From contig JAMDDH010000033.1 of assembly GCA_023488885.1 (NCBI GenBank), positions 1 through 64,000 of the forward strand: a stretch of DNA of 64,000 bases, written 5' to 3'. The notes under the pieces are model-generated. The model was given only the letters and a program-made list of their open reading frames with translations. It had not been told where the DNA came from and did not search any database. The position numbers were made by a program, and so were the translations under genes. Positions 1 through 8,896 of this stretch are shown here, piece after piece; the stretch's first letter is position 1, and each line of letters opens with the position of its first letter. The DNA comes from Thermoplasmatota archaeon (lineage in GTDB: Archaea; Thermoplasmatota; Thermoplasmata; Thermoplasmatales; Thermoplasmataceae).

Positions 1-17
1 AATGATTTTCTCGATGC

Positions 18-248
18 TTAGAGTGTTTTCTGTATGCTTTCCCCTGTCGGGAAAATTTTGTGGGTGTCTCCGGTCGAACGAATGTAGTCGTAGAGAGTGT
101 AGTATGGCTTTGTCTTTCCTTTCTCAACAATCCTCGTTGCTGTGGAAAAGTTGAAACATAGGTTGCATTTCACAGGGAATCCTGCATGAAGGGAACATAT
201 TCCCCCATCATTAAACATGCACAACGATTCCATAGATCTGTCGCTCAA
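18..248 (-). CDS. small four-cysteine protein, unknown function
   Basis: This 76-residue protein has cysteines at 10, 18, 28 and 31 (C-x7-C-x9-C-x2-C), a pattern that could bind zinc or an Fe-S cluster. I do not recognise the family. The start is TTG at 248; its last two bases lie in the TGA stop of the upstream ATPase gene (TTGA overlap), so the two are probably translationally coupled and may work together. An in-frame ATG five codons later is an alternative start that would keep all four cysteines. There is no signal peptide or membrane segment, so it should be cytosolic. The real existence of the gene is supported mainly by the tight overlap and the cysteine pattern. Confidence 0.6.
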   Translation of the reverse strand: MSDRSMESLCMFNDGGICSLHAGFPVKCNLCFNFSTATRIVEKGKTKPYYTLYDYIRSTGDTHKIFPTGESIQKTL

Positions 249-2809
249 ATAAATCTCGCCTCCCGACTGGTTTCCGCAATCTTGTTTAGCAGTAAATTGC
301 AGGCGGTAGTTCCGTTTTCTTTGATATCATCCTGACGCAATTCCAAAAGCACCTGCGCAGCTAAATGTATCACACTCTGTGGATTCTCTGTGGAAGAAAT
401 GTCCATTACCCCTCCCGTCGCATAATTCCTGAAGATCGGAATCAGACTTGCATAGAAATAGTTCTGTGTGGTCTCGTCAAAATTCTGGTCAATGTATGTT
501 TTCAACTCTTCCTTCGTTCCATAGGCAACTAGCTCTAAGCATCTGGCGATCTTGGACATTTCGATTCCGAAGAAGTCGCCAAGTGCTTTCGCTGAATTCT
601 CTGAGCGCTCATATGAAATGCGAGCCTTATCCTCAAACCCCCTCAGGGAGAAATAGATGCCAGTGATAGTATACCATGTTGGAAGATAATCATCGGGTAT
701 ATTGAATTCTGTGAACAGAATATCGTCCATTTCTGGAAATATGTGACCTTCTCTGAATGCTTCCCCGATCAGTTTGATTCCCATTGCCATTCTCTCCTTA
801 TTCCTGTCATGTGAATCCTCGGCCAATTTAATGAGTTCCTCAGCATAAGTCAAACCGGCCTTTATATTGAAGAGATTAAGAAGGACAGTAGCTCCAAACC
901 TGAAAAATGAAAATGACAGGTTACCTTCATTGACCAGCTTGACCAGTCCTGCCTCACTCTGGAAATATAGCTTGAATTTATCAAACTGATTTGCGTTAAA
1001 ATACATTTCACACAGATTGTGCGTCGCATAGGCTCTTGCGACCATATCCCCAGACATGTAAGATTTCTCGATGATTTCTGTAAGAATCCGGGCCGCTTCG
1101 TCGAATCGACCCCAGTAACTGTAAATTATTGCTATGTTGTTCAGATTGAGGAGCTCCTTCTCAAATCTCTTCAGTTTCTGGTTAATTTCAAGCGATTGTC
1201 TAAAGCATTCGAGACCGCCCTGAAGATCAAATCGTCTGGTCTTCACAGTGCCAAGGCTGTGATAAGAATCCGCCATAACACTGTCTATTCCTTCTGTTTT
1301 GCCTACATCCATTGCTTTTCTTGCAAAATCCTCTGCGAGGGAGATGTTGTTCAGGTACGAATAGTCCATGGACAGCGTAATGTAAACCTCTGCTTTGTCC
1401 ACTGGATTAAGATCCTTCATGGACAGAATGTCCTCGCATGTGTGAATAGATTCTTCGTATTTGTCGACCTTTCTGTACAACTTGGCAAGTTTCAGTTTGA
1501 CCAGTGAAGGTTCATACCGGACTATTTCCTCTGATGTATATATGTCTCTGGCCGCGTCGTTGTTTCCCATCAGCTGAAGCGAATCTGCAGCGAGGATTTC
1601 GAGATGGGCTTTAACCTGGTTGTCAGAGACCAATTTCTCAAGGTTACGAAAGACGTCCGCTGAAACGTTGAGGTGACCAAGTCTTTCCATTATTTTCCTC
1701 CATTCTGAATCCAATGTGCGTTCTATCAGCTCAGGGTACTTCATGAGCTCGAATATCTTTATCCTAGTCATTACTGGAAGATCAGCGAAAATTGGCTGAT
1801 TCACAAACTCTTCGCTGAGTATGTAGCTCTGAGTGGAAGGAATTTTCTTGATAATTAGTTCCGCTACCCTCTTGTTTATTATGCTGTAGTTTAGATTATT
1901 CTCGATAACAAATCCTTTATTTTTTAATTTTTCAAGTATCTCGAGAACTTCAGATCTTTTTATTTGAATCAGTTTGGAAATGAAGCTGGGAGACAGTTCT
2001 TCCCCAATAAGTGCAATGATTTCAAGAATTGCGCATTCAGCCTCATTGAAATCTAGCAGGGATCGCTCGTATTTCAATTCTGAACTTGGAGGTATGGGGA
2101 AAAACCTGTAAGTTACCTCTTCCAGTTCCTTTTTTGCGTTTACGATACCCTGCTCCTGATAATACCTAAGGGTGTAATTTACGTATCTGATGTTTCCATT
2201 GGTTAGCCTGTAGAGTTCCTGTATAAATGAATCCGGGAGTTTGTACTTCTCTTCTACAAGTAAGTATTTGATATCATCTATGGTTGTTTTTTGAAATGAG
2301 ATGAACTGTATATTCGGCTCAAGCGATACGAGATTAAGAAAGCGGGAAACCGAAGCAAGATCTTCAGCGTAATCTTCCGTAAGTGTACCTATTAATACAA
2401 AACCATTCTTTTCGGCTATTTTACTCAGAAAAATGAATAGTTCCCTTGAGTTTTGCCTCATGTTTTCAAGGCCCTCTACAATGAATATTGTTTTTTTCAC
2501 TTTTTCTCCATTGTAGTCGGCAAACCTTTCCACTAGTTCAGGGAATTCACGTTCACTGAAAGAACCGTTCAACTGGTTCAATAATTCATTGTAAGCCTGA
2601 TACATGAAAACCTCATTTGATGAATAAGATCTTGCGCGATAAATAACATAACCTCTTGACTTTGCTTCAGTCTCAAAATTATTGAGAAGATGCGTCTTGC
2701 CAGTTCCTTCGCGGCCGAAGAGAATAAAAGAGCTTCCCGACAATTGCGAAGTGCCAATCAAACCTTTAAAGAAATTATTGGCATCTTTGTAGGAGAAAAC
2801 TCTTTGCAT
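245..2809 (-). CDS. STAND-like ATPase with TPR-type repeat region
   Basis: The protein has 854 residues. A P-loop (GREGTGKT, residues 32-39) and a Walker B-like strand (FIVEGLE, near residue 110) form an N-terminal NTPase module. A helical, probably winged-helix segment follows around 250-330, and the C-terminal half is a long run of helical pairs with TPR character (for example AEVYITLSMDYSYL and ADSYHSLGTVKT). This layout is that of STAND signal-transducing ATPases, which use NTP-driven oligomerisation to pass a signal; no ligand can be inferred. There is no membrane segment. A TATA-like box at about 2843-2854 lies some 36 bases upstream of the ATG, suggesting a near-leaderless mRNA. The next gene is the overlapping four-cysteine protein. 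Confidence 0.75.
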   Translation of the reverse strand: MQRVFSYKDANNFFKGLIGTSQLSGSSFILFGREGTGKTHLLNNFETEAKSRGYVIYRARSYSSNEVFMYQAYNELLNQLNGSFSEREFPELVERFADYNGEKVKKTIFIVEGLENMRQNSRELFIFLSKIAEKNGFVLIGTLTEDYAEDLASVSRFLNLVSLEPNIQFISFQKTTIDDIKYLLVEEKYKLPDSFIQELYRLTNGNIRYVNYTLRYYQEQGIVNAKKELEEVTYRFFPIPPSSELKYERSLLDFNEAECAILEIIALIGEELSPSFISKLIQIKRSEVLEILEKLKNKGFVIENNLNYSIINKRVAELIIKKIPSTQSYILSEEFVNQPIFADLPVMTRIKIFELMKYPELIERTLDSEWRKIMERLGHLNVSADVFRNLEKLVSDNQVKAHLEILAADSLQLMGNNDAARDIYTSEEIVRYEPSLVKLKLAKLYRKVDKYEESIHTCEDILSMKDLNPVDKAEVYITLSMDYSYLNNISLAEDFARKAMDVGKTEGIDSVMADSYHSLGTVKTRRFDLQGGLECFRQSLEINQKLKRFEKELLNLNNIAIIYSYWGRFDEAARILTEIIEKSYMSGDMVARAYATHNLCEMYFNANQFDKFKLYFQSEAGLVKLVNEGNLSFSFFRFGATVLLNLFNIKAGLTYAEELIKLAEDSHDRNKERMAMGIKLIGEAFREGHIFPEMDDILFTEFNIPDDYLPTWYTITGIYFSLRGFEDKARISYERSENSAKALGDFFGIEMSKIARCLELVAYGTKEELKTYIDQNFDETTQNYFYASLIPIFRNYATGGVMDISSTENPQSVIHLAAQVLLELRQDDIKENGTTACNLLLNKIAETSREARFI

Positions 2810-2880
2810 ACCTAATAGCCAATGGCAAGGAATACTTAATGGTTATTTTTTATAAGTCGTGCATGAAATGACGGACAAGA

Positions 2881-3630
2881 TCATTTTGGAAGAGCAATTC
2901 GTTTACCGCTCTCAGTTAATTTGAACGCTCCGAACTCATGCATTCCGGAAATCTGCTTTTTGCTGAAGGTTGGGCCATCCCTGCACAGTTGATATCCGTC
3001 AATTGAGCATGAATCACAAACTCCAATGCCGCATTTCATAAGCCTTTCCAGGGAGAATTCAGCATCTACATCAATCTCACGGATATACCTATACACAGAC
3101 CTGAGCATCAGTTCAGGACCGCAAATGTACATTTTTGTGAATTTTTGCAGATCAAGACCTTTTAGGCCATCAACGGCGATTCCCTTGATTCCGGCGCTAC
3201 CGTCGTCCGTCACCTTAATCACATTGCCTTCAAGGAAGCGATCTACAAATAACAGTTCATCCTTTGTTCTGGCGGAAACCACGCCCACTGTATCACTGTT
3301 TATGAGAGGGAGTAGCCCAGCCATGCCGGAGCCGCCGCCCACGACAAGTATTTTTCCCTTTACCTGAGTAAATGGTCTTCCATATGGACCACGGAAAAAT
3401 ATCCTGTCGCCTTCTTTCATTTTCGTAAGAGCTTCACTGGTCGGTCCGAAACTTTTGATGGTGATACCTTTTATATCCCCTATGTGAGAAAGTGATATGG
3501 GTATTTCCCCAAGCCCCGGTATCCATACCATGATAAACTGTCCGGGAAGGACAGCAGCCTCCCATGGAAACCTTATCGACACAGTAGTGGGAGAAACCCT
3601 TTCTATTCCTGTAATGGTAGAATGTATCAT
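2881..3630 (-). CDS. pyrK: dihydroorotate dehydrogenase electron transfer subunit
   Basis: PyrK is the FAD and [2Fe-2S] subunit that passes electrons from dihydroorotate dehydrogenase PyrD to NAD+ in pyrimidine synthesis. The 249 residues show an N-terminal ferredoxin-reductase-like FAD domain, a glycine-rich nucleotide motif (VVGGGSGMAG, about residues 95-104) and a C-terminal cluster site with cysteines at 200, 205, 208 and 216. The length and layout are normal for the family. Its ATG overlaps the TGA of pyrD (ATGA, 3627-3630), so the heterodimer subunits are co-translated. Confidence 0.93.
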   Translation of the reverse strand: MIHSTITGIERVSPTTVSIRFPWEAAVLPGQFIMVWIPGLGEIPISLSHIGDIKGITIKSFGPTSEALTKMKEGDRIFFRGPYGRPFTQVKGKILVVGGGSGMAGLLPLINSDTVGVVSARTKDELLFVDRFLEGNVIKVTDDGSAGIKGIAVDGLKGLDLQKFTKMYICGPELMLRSVYRYIREIDVDAEFSLERLMKCGIGVCDSCSIDGYQLCRDGPTFSKKQISGMHEFGAFKLTESGKRIALPK

Positions 3631-4529
3631 GGCAGGGCAGCCCCCACCATTTCCTTAATGCTGCCAAAGCCTTCAGATTTCATAAATTGTGTGATCCCGC
3701 TGGATATCTCTGCGAACGCCTGTCTTCCTTTTTTATAAAGAACGGTACCAAGCTGAACCGCCGATGAACCTGCCATTATGTATTCAATTGCGTCCTCAGC
3801 ATTTTCTATTCCGCCAACCCCGATAATTTCCTTTCCGGTTTCCATCTTGACTTCATAAACATATCTCAGGCCAATGTTCTTAATGGCTTTCCCAGAAAGA
3901 CCACCATATGTGTTGCTCAGTACTGGTTTCCTTGCGTATACATCTATTGCCAAACCCCTCACAGTGTTTATCATTACCAGGGCATCGGCTGCTTCCGCAG
4001 CGATGGCTATTTCCAGCATGTCTGTAACATTGGGGCTCAGTTTTGCAAAAACGGGGATCTTTACTCTTTTCTTGATTTCAGTTACTATATCCGTCACAAG
4101 TGCCGGGTCTGAACCAACCTCAGAACCCACCCCTTTAACATGCGGGCATGAAAGATTTAATTCAATTGCATTGGCGCCGTAACCCTCCATTTTTATTGCT
4201 AAATCAACAAATTCCTGCACGCCGCCACCGAATATGCTTCCAATAACTGGTTTACCTGCCTCCAATGCGACCTTGATCTCCTCGCCGAAACTATCAATGC
4301 CTGGATTGGGGAGACCTACCGCGTTCAACAGGCCCCCGGTTACTTCCGCGACAATGGGGGGACGATAACCTGTTCTTTCAACGGTTCCAATTGATTTTGT
4401 AACTACTCCGGCAGCCCCTTCCTGAAGAATCTTCTTCATGGTATATCCATTTTCATCAAGGATTCCGGAAGCCAAAATTAGGGGATTCTCAAAATATATT
4501 CCTGCGACCTCTGTTTTCAGGAGAGACAT
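3627..4529 (-). CDS. pyrD: dihydroorotate dehydrogenase, class 1B catalytic subunit
   Basis: PyrD oxidises dihydroorotate to orotate with FMN in de novo pyrimidine synthesis. The 300-residue protein carries the class 1 signature ELNLSCPH with the catalytic-base cysteine at residue 128, and a phosphate-binding glycine stretch (GVGGIENAEDA) near the C-terminus. A cysteine rather than a serine base, together with the adjacent pyrK, indicates the NAD+-linked class 1B heterotetramer. A TATA-like AATTAAAAAG at about 4563-4572 lies some 38 bases upstream of the ATG. pyrD is the first gene of a two-gene operon with pyrK. Confidence 0.93.
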   Translation of the reverse strand: MSLLKTEVAGIYFENPLILASGILDENGYTMKKILQEGAAGVVTKSIGTVERTGYRPPIVAEVTGGLLNAVGLPNPGIDSFGEEIKVALEAGKPVIGSIFGGGVQEFVDLAIKMEGYGANAIELNLSCPHVKGVGSEVGSDPALVTDIVTEIKKRVKIPVFAKLSPNVTDMLEIAIAAEAADALVMINTVRGLAIDVYARKPVLSNTYGGLSGKAIKNIGLRYVYEVKMETGKEIIGVGGIENAEDAIEYIMAGSSAVQLGTVLYKKGRQAFAEISSGITQFMKSEGFGSIKEMVGAALP

Positions 4530-4621
4530 TTGATAATAACCATTCCCCCTATCTTTGAATGCTTTTTAATTCCTTTGGCTCCTGTTCATTTGTCTTGGAT
4601 GCTAACGGAAAAATAACAGAA

Positions 4622-5092
4622 TCATTCATAAGATCTTCCATACCTGAACATGTAGGACGCGACCTTGACTGTCTTGTCTTTCAGCACTCCGGACAGTTCT
4701 TCCCTTGATAAACCGGGTTTCATAACAGGGGGTTCAAGAATTGCATAAAGCTGGAAGAAATATCTGTGAACGCGCTTTCTGGGTGGACAAGGTCCACCAT
4801 AACCTATTTTACCGAAGTCGTTAATGCCTTGGGCATATCCCTGCGGAGTTAGCTCAACTTTCGGGATATTTTCTATCAAACTCTTCACGTCAGGCTTTAT
4901 GTTATAAATAATCCAGTGCACGAATGTACCCCGTGGTGCATCCGGATCATCCATGATAAGCACGAATGATTTGGTGGAAGCAGGCGGCTCTTCCCATGCT
5001 ATTTCCGGAGATATATCGGGGCCATCACAAGTGAACTTCTGGCTGATGATACCGCCATACTTTGAAGAGGGGGACCAGATCTTAAACGTCAT
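4622..5092 (-). CDS. YbhB/YbcL-type PEBP family protein
   Basis: This is a member of the phosphatidylethanolamine-binding protein (Raf kinase inhibitor-like) family, 156 residues, the usual prokaryotic length. The diagnostic anion-pocket motifs are present: MDDPDAPRGTFVHW (residues 47-60) and GPCPPRKRVHRY (about 99-110). Prokaryotic members have no firmly known role, so none is assigned. There is no signal peptide. A TATA box CTTTTTAAAG at 5113-5122 lies about 25 bases before the ATG, so the mRNA should be leaderless. The gene is divergent from the pilin-like gene at 5231. Confidence 0.88.
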   Translation of the reverse strand: MTFKIWSPSSKYGGIISQKFTCDGPDISPEIAWEEPPASTKSFVLIMDDPDAPRGTFVHWIIYNIKPDVKSLIENIPKVELTPQGYAQGINDFGKIGYGGPCPPRKRVHRYFFQLYAILEPPVMKPGLSREELSGVLKDKTVKVASYMFRYGRSYE

Positions 5093-5230
5093 CCAGTAAG
5101 AATTACTATGGCTTTAAAAAGCCTATCGTGACCGCCCATGTTCAAGTAATTTGTTCTATGTATGAAAATATGCATGTTGTTCCATCTGTAATAAGGTTTA
5201 AATGTTGGTTAAAACTTAAAAGGATTGTAG

Positions 5231-5725
5231 ATGAAAGAAATACTGCTAAAAGATGATAAGGCTGTATCTCCAATTATTGCAACTGTACTTCTTGTCGGTA
5301 TAACTGTCACGATGATAGCAACTGCTTACTCGCTTCTTGAAAACTACATTCCAAATCCAGTTCCGCAGAGTCCTACGGCTGCAATACAGATCGTAAATAA
5401 TACTGTTATTAACAATGGGAACAATATTACAGGGAATTATTCTATCTCCTTCAACTCACTGAACGGAAACCTTTCGGTTAACGACGTGACCCTGATTATC
5501 ACCTTCTCCAACCTCTCTGTATCGGAAGTTTCGTTGAGTTCCGTATACATGACAGGAAACCTGAGTCTTACCCCTTCCGTCACCATTTTCCTTAGTAGTA
5601 GTGCCGGATACCTCACAAGCACCAGTTCCATAAGAATTGAAATAAACCACGCCAGTGCGATTTCCAGGATAGCACTCGCCGACATACAGACTGGGAGTTC
5701 CGTTGGAAGTGGCTACGTGTCCTGA
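5231..5725 (+). CDS. type IV pilin-like protein with class III signal peptide
   Basis: The 164-residue protein starts with a short charged leader (MKEILLKDDK) followed by AVSPIIATVLLVGITV, the archaeal pilin N-terminal motif; cleavage by a prepilin peptidase would fall near residues 10-11. The hydrophobic helix (about 11-35) would form the filament core. The remainder is Ser/Thr/Asn-rich beta-type sequence with several N-glycosylation sequons, as expected for a surface protein. A box GTTTAAATG at about 5191-5199 lies some 35 bases upstream of the ATG. No assembly genes are adjacent; the filament machinery at 49.7-54.4 kb could be the partner, by inference only. Confidence 0.85.
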   Translation: MKEILLKDDKAVSPIIATVLLVGITVTMIATAYSLLENYIPNPVPQSPTAAIQIVNNTVINNGNNITGNYSISFNSLNGNLSVNDVTLIITFSNLSVSEVSLSSVYMTGNLSLTPSVTIFLSSSAGYLTSTSSIRIEINHASAISRIALADIQTGSSVGSGYVS

Positions 5726-5894
5726 GATTCAGCAGCCTCGTTATATTGATTCCCGGATTGCGTGAAATGAATCAATGCGTCACATGAAGAATCTTGAAAT
5801 ATACCCTGAACGCTTGGAAATCCGCTTATACATTATGAATTAGTGTTTTTGTCCCTATGCAAAGTTTTTTATACAGAGCCAAACTGGATTGTTG

Positions 5895-7157
5895 ATGAAT
5901 AAGTCTGTAACAGTCGTAATATCAGTTCTTGTTGTAATTGTTGTAGTATTTGGTGCCCTTTACGGGCTTGGTTTAATTCACATGAACACTCCTGCGGCAT
6001 CAACAAACTCAACAGGAGCGAAGAATGTGGTTGGTGCAAATATTGTCAGTAGTTCCCTAGGAAATACATGGAAACAGGATTATGGCGCTACTGGGACAGT
6101 TTCGAACCTCAGTACATTCATGTCCATCACCAGCGGACGAAGCCTTGGCGGGATACCCACAGTCCAGTATTCTCCCACTGTTCAGTATAATTCAGTTGTC
6201 AGTGCGGCAAGTTCACCGCCTCCTTCTAATAGCGTAGCGTTTAGTATCTCCAGCTTCCAGTTCGCCGTATTCTCCCCGAACGGATCAGGATTTGCCACTA
6301 TTGGATATGCAGAATACAAGAGTGCCGCTAATGCAAGCGCAGTCTTCGGATACATTTTCGATCATGCAAATAATACCACTTCAGCGGGTTCTTCTCATAT
6401 TACCACTGGAAAGACAAGTGCTGGATATCAATACATTTATGCGTGGAATGCCACATCATCTCCAACCCTGAACCCGCACCAGCAGAATATGTCAATACTT
6501 CTGGGACAGTATAATGCCTACCTAATAGTAATATTCTATCTCACGCCTACAAACGGCACACTTGCTAAGTTTGTAAATCTGTATTCAGCCGAAATTAATG
6601 TCCTTTCAAGCGCATCTACAAGTACTCCGGTGAGTACATTTGTTTCGGACACGAAACTAGGAACAGATATAGGAAATAACTGGACAACGTCGCTTTCCGT
6701 TAGCATAAATGTGACAAATGCGACCAACATTATCAAGGAGTTTTCTGGTAACATAAATGGTACCAACGCCACCCAGAGAATGTTGCTGAATCAGACACTT
6801 GGTAATCTGACCGAGTTTGGAATGCAATCATACGGAGCTGGTACAACGAATCTATCAGTTATTAGCTACGCTAAGTTTAAAAGTAGCACTGCTCCCACCC
6901 TAATATTTGATGGGATAACTGCAAGCATACATAATAAAAGCATAAAACCTGTGGGATTCAATGGCTCAAATTATCTCTATTTCAACTATAACTATTCAGG
7001 CTCCGGGAACTCTTCTTTCGTGATGCATTCATACAATGTATCACTCCTGATTGCGTACTACAACGACTACATAGTCTTCATGTATTATGTTGGTTCTAAT
7101 GCTGTAACGCAGGCGCATTTCCAACTTCTACTGGGCGATGAATTAAAGTTGCTTTAA
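5895..7157 (+). CDS. membrane-anchored secreted protein, unknown function
   Basis: A single hydrophobic helix (about residues 5-28, VTVVISVLVVIVVVFGALYGLGLI) anchors a large outside domain of about 390 residues that is rich in Ser, Thr, Asn and aromatic residues. Many N-x-S/T sequons suggest a glycosylated surface protein. The outside part seems to contain two similar halves, since matching stretches run from 'TWKQDYG...' and 'NWTTSLS...', each ending near a tyrosine-rich segment. Two TTG codons precede the chosen ATG in frame; the TATA-like TTTTTTATA at 5866-5874 places transcription start right at ATG 5895 (leaderless). I do not recognise the family. Confidence 0.7.
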   Translation: MNKSVTVVISVLVVIVVVFGALYGLGLIHMNTPAASTNSTGAKNVVGANIVSSSLGNTWKQDYGATGTVSNLSTFMSITSGRSLGGIPTVQYSPTVQYNSVVSAASSPPPSNSVAFSISSFQFAVFSPNGSGFATIGYAEYKSAANASAVFGYIFDHANNTTSAGSSHITTGKTSAGYQYIYAWNATSSPTLNPHQQNMSILLGQYNAYLIVIFYLTPTNGTLAKFVNLYSAEINVLSSASTSTPVSTFVSDTKLGTDIGNNWTTSLSVSINVTNATNIIKEFSGNINGTNATQRMLLNQTLGNLTEFGMQSYGAGTTNLSVISYAKFKSSTAPTLIFDGITASIHNKSIKPVGFNGSNYLYFNYNYSGSGNSSFVMHSYNVSLLIAYYNDYIVFMYYVGSNAVTQAHFQLLLGDELKLL

Positions 7158-8057
7158 AGCAACACCTTCCACTTTTGTCAAATTAAAATATACGTCTTCA
7201 AAATTTGTTACCAAGTTGAATGATTTTATCCTTACACCCATCCTGACAAGTTCCTCTAGAACCTCGTGATTGCTGGATTTTTCCAACGTGCGAACTCTAA
7301 TTATATCGCCCTCAATTCTGCAATCCCTGATAACGGGGCTATGCAATGATTTATCGAACGGTATCTCGGTCCTGATCTCGATCCATTCTTCCTCTTCGGA
7401 AAACATGGAGTCGTATTCCACCTTCCCGGAAGTCATGATTATCCTGCGATCACAGAGTTCCTCAATCTCTTCCAGAATATGTGAAGTCAGTATCACCAGC
7501 CTGTCACCGGATGTACTCAATTTTTTTATCAGAGCCCTCACTTCCTTTGCCCCTCTAGGGTCCAGTCCGTCTGTGGGTTCATCCAGAATAATCACGGGAG
7601 GTTCACAGACTATTGCAGAAGCGATAGCCAGCCTGTGAAGCATTCCGGTTGAATAGGTAGACGTTTTTCGATCAATATATTCATTCATACCGGTTATTCT
7701 GACAGCATCGGCAACATAACTGGCACAGGCTTTGTCATCACGTTTCCTGATGGCACAGATGAATTCCAGCACCTCTTTCCCAGTAAGATACGGATATGGT
7801 TTCGCTGATTCGATGGAAGCCCCCATAACGGAAAGTGCGTCCAATCGATCCTTAATGAGATCAAAACCGTTTACACTGACGGTTCCGGAGGTTGGGGGTA
7901 TCAACCCGGTAAGTAATTTCAGCAGCGTTGATTTGCCTGCTCCGTTCGGGCCGAGTATACCTATGCAGCCAGACCCGTGGAAACTGAGATTCACATCCTG
8001 TACGGCCGGATTTCCCCTATAAATTTTTGACAGGTTCTTTAAAATAACGTCGATCAT
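7143..8057 (-). CDS. ABC transporter ATP-binding protein
   Basis: The 304-residue protein shows Walker A (GPNGAGKS, residues 36-43), an atypical signature (YSTGMLHR in place of LSGGQ-like) and Walker B with D-loop (ILDEPTDGLDP). The C-terminal ~80 residues form an extra domain common in ABC-2 export ATPases. The start is ATG 8057, which overlaps the permease stop (ATGA at 8054-8057); a longer in-frame reading to 8138 would run deep into the permease gene and is rejected. It is the last gene of a three-gene operon and should energise the permease encoded upstream. The substrate is unknown. The gene end overlaps the 3' end of the convergent secreted-protein gene by 15 bases. Confidence 0.9.
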   Translation of the reverse strand: MIDVILKNLSKIYRGNPAVQDVNLSFHGSGCIGILGPNGAGKSTLLKLLTGLIPPTSGTVSVNGFDLIKDRLDALSVMGASIESAKPYPYLTGKEVLEFICAIRKRDDKACASYVADAVRITGMNEYIDRKTSTYSTGMLHRLAIASAIVCEPPVIILDEPTDGLDPRGAKEVRALIKKLSTSGDRLVILTSHILEEIEELCDRRIIMTSGKVEYDSMFSEEEEWIEIRTEIPFDKSLHSPVIRDCRIEGDIIRVRTLEKSSNHEVLEELVRMGVRIKSFNLVTNFEDVYFNLTKVEGVALKQL

Positions 8058-8896
8058 AAAGTTGCACGATTCCCGGTAAAAACAAGATATGCCACCGTCA
8101 GGGATGCTACGGCATAAACGAACATTACTCCAGAGCAATACATTATCTGTGAAAGTCCCGCTGGAGATAGCGTTCCGCCTGAAAGGAATATTGTCGGGTT
8201 AATGTTGACATACACTCGATCTACGATTCCCCCAGCATTATTCAATAGCAATAAGGGAGATACCACAGCGGCAGCTCCGAATATGGCGGAAAGTAAATTG
8301 AGTCCGACGAAATAGATCATGAGAAACGCTATTATTGAGTAGGATGAATTAACCATCATGGAACTTATCATAAAACAGAACGAAACCACTGAGAACGTAA
8401 GTAATGCGAGAAGAATATAGGAGATATAGAACTGTTCTGACGGAAGAGAGTGAAATTTTGCAATAGATACAATAACCTGGACTGCAGGAAATATCGACGT
8501 AACAAGAAAAGTCACAGTAAATGCTGAGAGTAATTTTCCAGCGAGCACCAAACCTTTTTCAACGGGAAGGCTAAAAAGTTGAAAAATGGTTCTGTTTTCA
8601 TATTCCATTGAGATTGACGGTGAAGCAAATAGTGCAGCAGCTATGGGAAGTATGTTGACAAGAATGTATTCCCATGAGTAGTTAAAGAGAGAAATCCTCA
8701 GCACTATGGGTAGTTGTGTGATGATTCCGCCATTGTACGAAAGATATGAGGAAAAAGTATCCCCCATGAATATGCTGAAGAATGTGGCCATTGAAGAAAC
8801 AAGAATCATTAGTCCAATCATAAAAGCAAGTGACCGTGACCTTCCGTAATTTTTCAGAAAATAGAGGTAAATGGTTACGAGATTATTAGTGTTCAT
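8054..8896 (-). CDS. ABC-2 type transporter permease
   Basis: A 280-residue integral membrane protein with about six hydrophobic segments (near residues 24-45, 75-95, 107-130, 145-175, 180-205 and 250-275). It contains the ABC-2 permease-like stretch SISMEYENRTIFQLFSLPVEKG that follows the second membrane segment. Its ATG overlaps the TGA of the upstream gene (8893-8896) and its stop overlaps the ATPase start, so all three proteins are coupled. The likely role is export, or maintenance of the cell surface; the sequence does not show the substrate. Confidence 0.85.
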   Translation of the reverse strand: MNTNNLVTIYLYFLKNYGRSRSLAFMIGLMILVSSMATFFSIFMGDTFSSYLSYNGGIITQLPIVLRISLFNYSWEYILVNILPIAAALFASPSISMEYENRTIFQLFSLPVEKGLVLAGKLLSAFTVTFLVTSIFPAVQVIVSIAKFHSLPSEQFYISYILLALLTFSVVSFCFMISSMMVNSSYSIIAFLMIYFVGLNLLSAIFGAAAVVSPLLLLNNAGGIVDRVYVNINPTIFLSGGTLSPAGLSQIMYCSGVMFVYAVASLTVAYLVFTGNRATL

